From contig USPX01000133.1 in assembly GCA_900556665.1 (NCBI GenBank), forward strand, positions 1-5,849: a stretch of DNA of 5,849 bases, given 5' to 3'. Shown in pieces: positions 1 to 5,849 of this stretch (the first letter of the stretch is position 1; every line of letters begins with the position of its first letter). A program made the translations under genes and the position numbers. This DNA comes from an uncultured Eubacteriales bacterium. Its GTDB lineage: Bacteria > Bacillota_A > Clostridia > Lachnospirales > Cellulosilyticaceae. The notes under the pieces are model-generated. The model was not told where the DNA came from and searched no databases. It saw only the letters and a program-made list of their open reading frames with translations.

Positions 1-848
1 ATTTGGTCTGTAGGTACTGTAGCTTCTAACTTATCCCCTTTCAGTCTATACTCTACTGGAATAATACAATATTCTCTTGTAAGATTCATTTCATAACCAT
101 TTGCTTCATTATCAGCAGCTAAGTCTTCTTCTGTATAACCTGCTTCTTCTAAAATACCTAATAACTTATTTACTATTATCTCAGATTTTTTACAAGATTC
201 AAGCAACTCCAGACTACCTTTATTAGTTTTTGAATCTACGTAACGTTTTTTAATTTCTTTTGCTGATTTTGCACTGACTTTACTTAAAATTTTTTCTTCA
301 AAGCGTTCTTTACTAATATATTTAGGTAACATATCTGCCCCTAAGCTTAAATCTCCAAAAGTATAGGTTACACGTACACCGTCTTTAATATTTTCGATTT
401 CAAATTGTTCTTTAGCAACACTATCTTTATTAGTCGTAAAAATACATTCATTACGTTTGGCATCATAATAAGTTACAGTCATTTGTGAGGTCATATAATC
501 TTTTTCAGTGTTATTGGCTACTATATCCTGATTTGCTTTAACAGGATTAGAATACCAAGTTGCACCTGTTTTTTGATCTTTGACTGCTATACTGGCATCG
601 CGCTCATTAATATAAAGACTTAATCTCTCATTACTTGCTGCAAGGCTCATGCCTGGTAGCTTCTTGCCTTTAGTAATGGCTTTAAAACTTTGACCTTCTT
701 CTTTCATACATTCTGCTTTTAAGTGTGTAGTGTCATAACTTACATTAATATATTTAAGATAAAGTGTGGCAACTACTATAGCTATAAGAATAAGGGCCGT
801 TACTATGATGTATTTACGTATACGCTTTTTCATCATCATCTTTTTCAC
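1..848 (-). CDS. DUF5696-type membrane-anchored extracellular protein, 3' end missing
   Basis: The frame is open from GTG 848 to the left edge, giving 282 codons with no stop, so the C-terminal part lies outside the window. Seen: a basic N-terminus (MKKMMMKKRIRK), one hydrophobic helix at about residues 13-31 with no clear signal-peptidase site, then a soluble region. This predicts a signal anchor with the bulk outside. Residues 70-165 look beta-rich and carry a GATWYSNP motif (95-102), a TSQMTVTYYD strand (120-129) and IKDGVRVTYTFG (154-165). A charged helical stretch follows (about 180-245), then strands. These motifs match my memory of DUF5696 proteins, which are large and often lie next to sugar ABC importers. 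GTG 848 is chosen because a G-run SD sits 7 bases upstream and an in-frame TAA lies at 854-852; ATG codons at 839, 836 and 833 are too far from the SD. It follows the YIP1 gene by 13 bases. Function is unknown; the N-terminal part resembles a glycosidase-associated beta-sandwich, which is only inference. Confidence 0.8.
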   Translation of the reverse strand, partial: MKKMMMKKRIRKYIIVTALILIAIVVATLYLKYINVSYDTTHLKAECMKEEGQSFKAITKGKKLPGMSLAASNERLSLYINERDASIAVKDQKTGATWYSNPVKANQDIVANNTEKDYMTSQMTVTYYDAKRNECIFTTNKDSVAKEQFEIENIKDGVRVTYTFGDLSLGADMLPKYISKERFEEKILSKVSAKSAKEIKKRYVDSKTNKGSLELLESCKKSEIIVNKLLGILEEAGYTEEDLAADNEANGYEMNLTREYCIIPVEYRLKGDKLEATVPTDQ

Positions 849-855
849 TATTTAG

Positions 856-863
856 CCCCCCCT
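856..863 (-). promoter_or_regulatory. G-run ribosome binding site deciding the GTG 848 start
   Basis: The mRNA reads A followed by seven G, starting inside the TAG stop of the YIP1 gene (864-862), with 7 bases between the last G and GTG 848. The stop codon therefore shares bases with the SD. Flanking UUUAG (866-862) and CUAAA (855-851) could pair as a 5-bp stem that places six G in the loop. The stem is AU-rich and probably weak. Confidence 0.6.
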
Positions 864-1479
864 AAATCCTATATATAATCTCAGTGTAAAGACTTCTAAA
901 GAAGTTATATACCTGGTTTATAAGTGACCCTACAAGTAACATGATAAATAAGATAATCATAATACTTATAAAGGTAAGAAATATTGTTTGTACTGTTTTA
1001 GCTACTGTATAATTATGTACACTCATTGTGCCTACAAATAAAAGGACTAAAAACCAAAAGATTGCAATGCCCATTATAATGAAGTAAAATTCTTTCTCAG
1101 CTTCTACAAGTAAGTTACTAAACAGTGTTGCTGGAATAAATGTCAGAATCATAGGTGTTAAGGCATATGCTGCTGACATAGCAATTTCCTTAAACTTTCC
1201 TTCCCCATTCATGAGGGTTGTAATGGACCAGTTGCCTACACACCATAAGGCAAAAATTAAACATATGCTAAACATATCCATTAAACTGTTATAAGAAAGT
1301 GGATTATTTTCATTTATTACAAAGCCTGCATATTGTCTTTGAAATGAATATGAAATACAAAATAAAAATAAGTTCACAAAGATAAGACTTGTTTTCCCCT
1401 TACCATGTTTCATTGTATAAAAGCCATCTACAGGATGGGTAAGGGTATACAATGGATTTTCAAAATATTCTTTAAGCAT
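862..1479 (-). CDS. YIP1-family integral membrane protein
   Basis: This is a 205-residue protein with about five membrane helices (roughly 29-47, 66-88, 100-124, 131-152 and 165-190) and a hydrophilic N-terminus of about 28 residues. The stretch NWSITTLMNGEGKFKEI (83-99), followed by AYALTP (104-109), is typical of bacterial YIP1-domain proteins as I know them. The family is named after a eukaryotic Golgi/ER trafficking protein, but no bacterial role is established. The ATG at 1479 overlaps the last 8 bases of the NHL gene (ATGCTTAA), so translation is probably coupled. A GGGG at 1493-1490, about 10 bases upstream, may act as SD. The gene ends 13 bases before the DUF5696-type gene. Its place between two genes for membrane-anchored extracellular proteins suggests a membrane scaffold or partner for them; this is inference from context. 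Length is normal for the family and I see no damage. Confidence 0.85.
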   Translation of the reverse strand: MLKEYFENPLYTLTHPVDGFYTMKHGKGKTSLIFVNLFLFCISYSFQRQYAGFVINENNPLSYNSLMDMFSICLIFALWCVGNWSITTLMNGEGKFKEIAMSAAYALTPMILTFIPATLFSNLLVEAEKEFYFIIMGIAIFWFLVLLFVGTMSVHNYTVAKTVQTIFLTFISIMIILFIMLLVGSLINQVYNFFRSLYTEIIYRI

Positions 1480-2941
1480 CTACCTTTTTCCCCTTTCCTT
1501 TTAATATATATTTTTTATACGCTTTTACACCAAAAATGATTAATAGTAAAATACATAGTCCTGTCATAATGTTCCCAAGGTTTGCTTTTAAAACTTCATT
1601 ACGATAACGTTTAAAGGCTACAGAATAATACTTCTTATCCATACCTTTTTTAAGATATACCATAGCTTCTTTATTACGGTTCGCTGCAAGATAAGATTTG
1701 CCGATTCCTACATAAGCAAGTTCATAGTTGGCATCTAACTTAAGTACCCTCTCCCAATAACCAACGGCTGCTGTTTCATCGCCATCAAATCTTAGTGAAA
1801 CGGCTGTATTAATACACCTACCATATTCAGTAGGCTTAAAGACTACAATCTCCCCTCTTGCTTCATCTAAAACATAAATATTATCATTTTTACACTCAAG
1901 GGCCACAGGCTTCTTAAAGGTACCTAGAGCTGTTCCCATCCCCCCAAATACATAAAGCAAATGGCCTTCACTATCATAAGTAAAGATTTTTCCTTTTGTA
2001 TTATCTAAGGCACTATAAATCCCTTTATCACGATATTTCACATCACAGAAAGTACTAGGTCCACTATAAGGCCCTTTCTTAATCATATACTCTAAATCCC
2101 CTTTAATCTTACGATTTGTATAATTAATAAGGACGTTTTTACCACTTGGATTTAATCGCTTAATCGTTTCTTGATCGTTATAGTCTACGTTAGTTGCATA
2201 AATGAATCCTTCATCATCAATATCTACATTGGTAAACTCTGTTGGAATGAATAATGCCATCTTAGCACGTTGCGCTTTGGTTGCTACTAAACGCCAGAAC
2301 CAATCTATAGGACTAACTTGAACCTTGATTGTTCCAAAGTAGCCTAAGAACTTACCTGTATCATCAAAGCTAATAAGTCCTTGAAATACATTTTTAGCCA
2401 CCACATATACACGATCCGCTGAGTCAACAGTTACCTTCATAGGTAAAAAGACGAAGTCACTGCCTAATGTGGCATCATTGGGCGCAGTATAAATACGATT
2501 CAGCTTACCTTCTGCTGTCATTTCTACAATACGATGATTATCTGTATCTGCTACATATAAAGTGCCTCTATCACTAATACATAATCCATTTGGATTATTA
2601 AAAGTATCCGTCTTTCCTTCATTATCAAACTCTGTAATTTCACGCACTAATTTAAAATTTTTATCAAATACAACGATGCGATTACTCCCTGCATCTAATA
2701 CATAAATATTTTCATCTTCATCTACTACTAAATCTGTAGGTAATACAAATTTTCCAACACCTAAGCTTTCACCTGATATGCTTTTAAGTGGTATATAAGG
2801 TACTGGCGTAGGTGCTACAAATTCCCAGTAATCATAGGTATAACTTTTATAAGGCACTGTACTACCATAGGTTACTAAGGCCTGAGATACTATTAGCAGC
2901 ATACAAAGGCATATAGCAAATAGCTTTTTCTTTTCTTTCAC
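1472..2941 (-). CDS. Secreted NHL-repeat beta-propeller protein with TPR-like segment and C-terminal membrane anchor
   Basis: This is a 489-residue protein. Residues 1-26 form a signal peptide (KEKKK, then a hydrophobic core, likely cut near TYG-ST). NHL-type repeats follow: about 63-96 (LVVDEDENIYVLDAGSNRIVVFD), 111-142 (GLCISDRGTLYVADTDNHRIVEM), a weaker one at 160-198, 233-267 (VDIDDEGFIYATN) and 338-369 (NIYVLDEARGEIVVF). An insertion containing DWFWRLVATKAQRA (213-226) lies between blades. Residues 390-436 look like a TPR pair (AAVGYWERVLKLDANYELAY, then AYVGIGKSYLAANRNKEAMVYLKKG). A membrane helix (455-472) and a basic tail end the protein. The propeller and TPR should therefore face outside, held by the C-terminal helix. 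NHL propellers are usually binding platforms, and no catalytic residues are evident. The start is GTG 2941, 6 bases after a G-run SD and 11 bases after the permease stop. The ligand is unknown. Confidence 0.85.
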   Translation of the reverse strand: MKEKKKLFAICLCMLLIVSQALVTYGSTVPYKSYTYDYWEFVAPTPVPYIPLKSISGESLGVGKFVLPTDLVVDEDENIYVLDAGSNRIVVFDKNFKLVREITEFDNEGKTDTFNNPNGLCISDRGTLYVADTDNHRIVEMTAEGKLNRIYTAPNDATLGSDFVFLPMKVTVDSADRVYVVAKNVFQGLISFDDTGKFLGYFGTIKVQVSPIDWFWRLVATKAQRAKMALFIPTEFTNVDIDDEGFIYATNVDYNDQETIKRLNPSGKNVLINYTNRKIKGDLEYMIKKGPYSGPSTFCDVKYRDKGIYSALDNTKGKIFTYDSEGHLLYVFGGMGTALGTFKKPVALECKNDNIYVLDEARGEIVVFKPTEYGRCINTAVSLRFDGDETAAVGYWERVLKLDANYELAYVGIGKSYLAANRNKEAMVYLKKGMDKKYYSVAFKRYRNEVLKANLGNIMTGLCILLLIIFGVKAYKKYILKGKGKKVDA

Positions 2942-2947
2942 CTTAAT

Positions 2948-2954
2948 CCCCCCT
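2948..2954 (-). promoter_or_regulatory. G-run ribosome binding site fused to the upstream stop codon
   Basis: The mRNA reads A plus six G, beginning within the TAG stop (2955-2953) of the MalG-type permease and ending 6 bases before GTG 2941. The layout (TAG stop running into a G-run, then a GTG start) repeats the junction ahead of the DUF5696-type gene. It supports the GTG start and coupling to permease translation. Confidence 0.6.
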
Positions 2955-3825
2955 AATCCTTCATACCTGATGTAGCCATTGTCTCGATAATATGACTTTG
3001 ACTAAATACAAAGAGTAAAATTGGTACACTCATAAGTATTAATGCCCCTGCACTAGCCGCACCTGCTCTGGCCACCCCACCAAGGGCAATTTGGTTAATA
3101 GCATAGTTAAGTGGTTTGAGCTGTTCATCTCTTAAGAAGTATCCACCAGTATTTCCCCAAACTTGTTGGAACATTAAAATGATTAATGTGAGCCAAGCCG
3201 GCTTAACATTTGGCATAATAATTGACCAGAAAATCTTAAGCTCTGAAGCCCCATCAAGTCTAGCTGACTCAATTAAAGAGTCTGGAAGCTGCTCCATAAA
3301 TTGTTTCATCAGATAAAGTCCTAAGGAACTTGCAAAGGATGGTAAAATAATTGCCAAGTAATTGTTGTTGATCCCTAACTTAGAAATAATCATATAGTTA
3401 GGAATGGCTGTAACATTGTATGAGAACATCAATGATAAGACAACGATAGTAAACAATATATTTTTCCCGGGAAATTTATGTTTAGCAAGTGGATAAGCTG
3501 CAGCTGAAGCTAAAATAACATGCCCCACTACACTAAGTCCTGTAATAATCACTGTATTAAAAATGTATCTACTAAGTGGTACCCATGAATTAGATAGGAT
3601 AACACCTAAATCTGCGAAGTTATCTGTTGTAGGGTTATGTACAAAAATAGTTGGTGGGAATTTATAAATCTCATTCAGCGGTTTAAAGGCTGTATTTAAG
3701 TTATAAACAAGTGGCAATGCCATGAAGGCACCTACAATCGCTAAAAATATAAAGAGTGCTATATCTCCACCTAATGAACGATTTAAACGCTTTTTGCGCT
3801 TCTTTAAAAGTCTTCTCTTCTTCAT
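2953..3825 (-). CDS. Carbohydrate ABC transporter permease, MalG type
   Basis: This is one of two membrane subunits of a CUT1-type sugar importer. From ATG 3825 it is 290 residues with six predicted helices (about 21-43, 87-111, 124-146, 155-175, 210-228 and 258-278). The EAA loop that contacts the ATPase is clear: SLIESARLDGASELKIFWSI at 183-202, continuing to MPNVKP. The C-terminus (QSHIIETMATSGMKD) is the typical MalG-type ending. The N-terminal arm is very basic, with 11 Lys/Arg in the first 16 residues. The frame is also open to a TTG at 3861, but that start has no SD and would overlap the MalF-type gene by 35 bases. ATG 3825 lies 1 base after that gene's stop, with AGGTGG (3840-3835) 9 bases upstream. 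Substrate is set by the binding protein and cannot be read from this subunit. Confidence 0.92.
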   Translation of the reverse strand: MKKRRLLKKRKKRLNRSLGGDIALFIFLAIVGAFMALPLVYNLNTAFKPLNEIYKFPPTIFVHNPTTDNFADLGVILSNSWVPLSRYIFNTVIITGLSVVGHVILASAAAYPLAKHKFPGKNILFTIVVLSLMFSYNVTAIPNYMIISKLGINNNYLAIILPSFASSLGLYLMKQFMEQLPDSLIESARLDGASELKIFWSIIMPNVKPAWLTLIILMFQQVWGNTGGYFLRDEQLKPLNYAINQIALGGVARAGAASAGALILMSVPILLFVFSQSHIIETMATSGMKD

Positions 3826-3826
3826 T

Positions 3827-4786
3827 TTAGCTTCCCACCTTTCTAAGTAATCTTTGAACAACTTTATTGGTCACAATCATCACTAAGAATAGTATGGTTG
3901 CTATAGCTGAGGCATACCCCATCTCAAATCTTAAAGTACCATAGTCAATAAGGTGAGTTACAATGGTTGAACCTGCATAGTTAACACTTGGTGAACCTGC
4001 TAATTGGATGGATACATCAGATACTGCGAAAGACTGTGTGATCTGCATAACCGCACCAAACATCAGTTGAGGTTTCATAGATGGCAGTGTAATATACCAT
4101 AACTCTTGCCATCTATTTTTAATCCCATCTACAGCCCCAGCTTCATAAAGTGATTTATCTACTGTTTGAAGTCCGGCAATAAAGGCAAGGAAACCTGTTC
4201 CTAAACTAAGCCATAACTGTACAACGATTAAGATTGGTAAGATATATTTGGCATCTTTAAACCAAATAATAGGCTGACTAATAATCCCTAAGTTTAATAA
4301 AAGCCCATTCATATACCCTTGTCTATCCCCACTAAATACAATCGTCCAGATGAAATAGACATTACCTGCAATAGAAGGTGCATAGAAAATAAGTGTCATT
4401 AATGCTCTTAGTTTAGGTTTGAGTTCATTAATAATCCATGCAAATACGAAACAAGCAAAATAACTGACTGGCCCTGTAATAACTGCAAATAATAATGTAT
4501 TTTTAACTGCTATAACGAAGATATCATCTTCTAAAAACAATCTCATATAATTATCCCAACCTACAAACTTAGGTAATTCAAGCATGTTAAAATTCGTAAA
4601 ACTAAAGAAGATCGAAATAAGTACTGGTAGCACTGTAAATACTGTAAACAATATAAAGTATGGTGCTAACAGTAAATAGGATTGTTTGTTTTTCTTTATT
4701 TCTTTCCATAAGGTGTTTTCTTTCTTGGCTTTAATATCCATGGTAGGATTTAAGGCAGACGTACTTACCTTAGTTGGTTTTCCCAT
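3827..4786 (-). CDS. Carbohydrate ABC transporter permease, MalF type
   Basis: This is the first membrane subunit of the importer and pairs with the MalG-type permease. It has 319 residues: a hydrophilic cytoplasmic N-terminus of about 35, then six predicted helices (about 37-62, 94-118, 126-150, 182-206, 240-258 and 288-310). The EAA motif SLYEAGAVDGIKNRWQELWY (212-231) followed by ITLPSMKP is intact. The region FYAPSIAGNVYFIWTIVFSGDRQGYMN (134-160) is typical of this permease family. The length suits the LplB/UgpA-like branch, without the large periplasmic loop of E. coli MalF. ATG 4786 has a strong SD (GGGGAGGG, 4800-4793) 6 bases upstream and follows the binding-protein stop by 18 bases. 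No ATPase gene is visible, so a shared ATPase elsewhere is likely. No truncation or frameshift is seen. Confidence 0.93.
   Translation of the reverse strand: MGKPTKVSTSALNPTMDIKAKKENTLWKEIKKNKQSYLLLAPYFILFTVFTVLPVLISIFFSFTNFNMLELPKFVGWDNYMRLFLEDDIFVIAVKNTLLFAVITGPVSYFACFVFAWIINELKPKLRALMTLIFYAPSIAGNVYFIWTIVFSGDRQGYMNGLLLNLGIISQPIIWFKDAKYILPILIVVQLWLSLGTGFLAFIAGLQTVDKSLYEAGAVDGIKNRWQELWYITLPSMKPQLMFGAVMQITQSFAVSDVSIQLAGSPSVNYAGSTIVTHLIDYGTLRFEMGYASAIATILFLVMIVTNKVVQRLLRKVGS
3835..3840 (-). promoter_or_regulatory. Ribosome binding site supporting the ATG 3825 start of the MalG-type permease
   Basis: The mRNA reads AGGTGGGAAGCTAAAATG. The AGGTGG lies inside the last codons of the MalF-type gene, 9 bases before ATG 3825, and that gene's TAA stop (3829-3827) falls between them. 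This favours a coupled restart at 3825 over the longer TTG form at 3861. Confidence 0.6.
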
Positions 4787-4804
4787 CTTTTTCCCTCCCC
4801 ACTA

Positions 4805-5849
4805 CTACTTCTCTAATCCAAATTCCTTACGCTTATTGGTGATTTCATCATCAATATATCTTACAGCATCCATTAAAGCTTCCCTTGCGCCTACTTCTTT
4901 ATCTACAACGACTTTATATAAGGCATTGTTTACATTTCTGGCTGTATAATAACCACCTGGTACTTGCGGAATACCTTTAACGGTCTCAAGTTGAAGCTCT
5001 AAGTTTTTGTAATCTTGTATTGGCCAAGGTAATTTAGAGAGTGCTTCTTTATTGGCAGTTGGATATCTAGCTGCTGCCCCCATTAAGCCTTCCATTTCAC
5101 GGCCATATTGTAATTGAACCTCTTCAGATGTCCACCATTTCATATATTCCCAGGCAGCTTCTTTATCTTTTGACCCCTCTAAAATAATCATACCTGTTCC
5201 ACCTGCTGTAGAACTTGTATTGACGCTGCCATCATCACTTACTGTACCCGGCATCTTAGTGAAACCCCATAATCCATCAATTTCTGGTGCTGAAACTTGA
5301 AGTGTATTATAAGTTTGATAATCAGCAATCCCAAGAGGTACTTCTCCTGTCCTAAATCTACTTACAAAGTCATATTCCCTTGTAAGTGTATAGTCCGTAT
5401 AGTATTTAACCCATTCCTTGAAGGCACTAACACCTAAATCACTATCTAAAGCTGAGGCTTTAGCATCATCTGTATAAAATTGTCCACCTTTTTGATATAA
5501 AAAGTTACCATAGATCATATCTGCATTTAAAACATTAATAACAGGTAATCCCACTTCCATATTATTTTTGCTAAGCACAGATAAACAAGTTTTGACTTCA
5601 TCCCATGTCTGAGGTACTTCAAGCCCTAATTCTTTTAAAATATCTTTTCTATAGAAAAGCATAAAGAATGTTTCTGTTTCAGGTAGTGCATAAGAAGCTC
5701 CATCAAAATCATATGGCACTTTTGCGCTATCATAGAAACGACTTGCCACTTCTTCATAGTCAGGGAATTGTCTAAGATTGGTAGCTGCCCCACGCATGGC
5801 AAAGTTAAGTGGCACATCATTTGTAACTTGCATTGCCACATCAGGCCCT
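4805..5849 (-). CDS. Extracellular sugar-binding protein of an ABC importer, 5' end missing
   Basis: The frame is open from the right edge to TAG at 4807-4805, giving 347 complete codons. The visible part begins GPDVAMQV, a conserved stretch well inside the binding-protein fold, so the signal peptide and first lobe start are outside the window; GTG 5839 is not the true start. Diagnostic pieces are YALPETETFFMLFYRKDILKELG (about 5692-5624), followed by a PQTWDEV segment, then GGTGMIILEGSKDKEAAWEYMKWWTSEE (about 5203-5120). The last is the usual hinge and C-lobe helix of family 1 solute-binding proteins. Such proteins sit outside the cell, normally as lipoproteins in Gram-positives, and deliver oligosaccharide to the permeases. 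The permease genes follow directly. Aromatic residues that could stack on sugar are present (the WW pair in MKWWTS, and others), but the substrate cannot be named. Full length is unknown. Confidence 0.9.
   Translation of the reverse strand, partial: GPDVAMQVTNDVPLNFAMRGAATNLRQFPDYEEVASRFYDSAKVPYDFDGASYALPETETFFMLFYRKDILKELGLEVPQTWDEVKTCLSVLSKNNMEVGLPVINVLNADMIYGNFLYQKGGQFYTDDAKASALDSDLGVSAFKEWVKYYTDYTLTREYDFVSRFRTGEVPLGIADYQTYNTLQVSAPEIDGLWGFTKMPGTVSDDGSVNTSSTAGGTGMIILEGSKDKEAAWEYMKWWTSEEVQLQYGREMEGLMGAAARYPTANKEALSKLPWPIQDYKNLELQLETVKGIPQVPGGYYTARNVNNALYKVVVDKEVGAREALMDAVRYIDDEITNKRKEFGLEK

Noticed and set aside
831..839. Three consecutive ATG codons as start of the DUF5696-type gene
   Set aside because: They lie 16 or more bases from the only good SD, while GTG 848 has 7-base spacing. 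They would also work biologically, so this is a preference, not proof.
851..866. Inverted repeat around the G-run as a transcription terminator
   Set aside because: The stem is only 5 bp, AU-rich and not followed by a U-tract, and the next gene starts within it. A role in translation is more plausible.
2897..2911. Cysteines at residues 11 and 13 of the NHL protein as a lipobox
   Set aside because: The residues before them (LFAIC, ICLC) do not fit the usual L-[AST]-[GA]-C pattern, and they sit early in the hydrophobic core. The C-terminal helix is a better anchor.
3116..3316. Plus-strand open frame of 66 codons
   Set aside because: It lies wholly inside the MalG-type permease gene on the other strand, has no recognisable motif, and is fully explained as an antisense shadow.
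4686..4949. Plus-strand open frame of 87 codons across the permease/binding-protein junction
   Set aside because: It is antisense to two well-supported genes and has no family resemblance; its hydrophobicity comes from complementing Lys/Glu-rich codons.
5837..5839. GTG as the start of the binding protein
   Set aside because: The frame continues upstream (GPD before VAMQV) to the window edge, and the protein would lack a signal peptide and the start of its first lobe. The gene is simply cut by the window.
5635..5841. Minus-strand open frame of 68 codons in a second frame of the binding-protein gene
   Set aside because: It overlaps the clearly conserved binding-protein frame completely and shows no domain or SD of its own.

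Overview
The window is AT-rich, every gene lies on the minus strand, and the Shine-Dalgarno (SD) sites are purine-rich. This fits a low-GC Gram-positive bacterium (Bacillota, probably a clostridial/Lachnospiraceae-type anaerobe). That placement is an inference from style and gene families; there is no rRNA or marker gene here. The DNA is almost entirely coding. No gap between genes exceeds about 20 bases, and I see no mobile element, tRNA, CRISPR array, promoter or terminator.

Reading in the direction of transcription (high to low coordinates) there are six genes. (1) The C-terminal two-thirds or so of an extracellular sugar-binding protein, whose start lies off the right edge. (2) A MalF-type permease. 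(3) A MalG-type permease. (4) A secreted NHL beta-propeller protein with a TPR-like segment and a C-terminal membrane anchor. (5) A five-helix YIP1-family membrane protein. (6) The N-terminal 282 residues of a membrane-anchored DUF5696-type protein, whose end lies off the left edge. Junctions are an 18-base gap, a 1-base gap, an 11-base gap, an 8-base overlap and a 13-base gap. This strongly suggests one polycistronic transcript with translational coupling.

Genes 1-3 are a standard CUT1-type carbohydrate ABC importer without its ATPase; such systems usually share an MsmX/MsmK-type ATPase encoded elsewhere. Genes 4-6 are the interesting part: three envelope proteins of unknown function, placed directly behind the importer and predicted to expose large domains outside the membrane (NHL/TPR and DUF5696) or to sit in it (YIP1). 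A reasonable hypothesis is a membrane complex that binds, processes or senses a polysaccharide and hands products to the importer. The sugar cannot be read from the sequence.

Two start sites need care. The MalG-type permease most likely starts at ATG 3825, not at the upstream TTG at 3861. The DUF5696-type gene most likely starts at GTG 848, supported by SD spacing and an in-frame stop just upstream.
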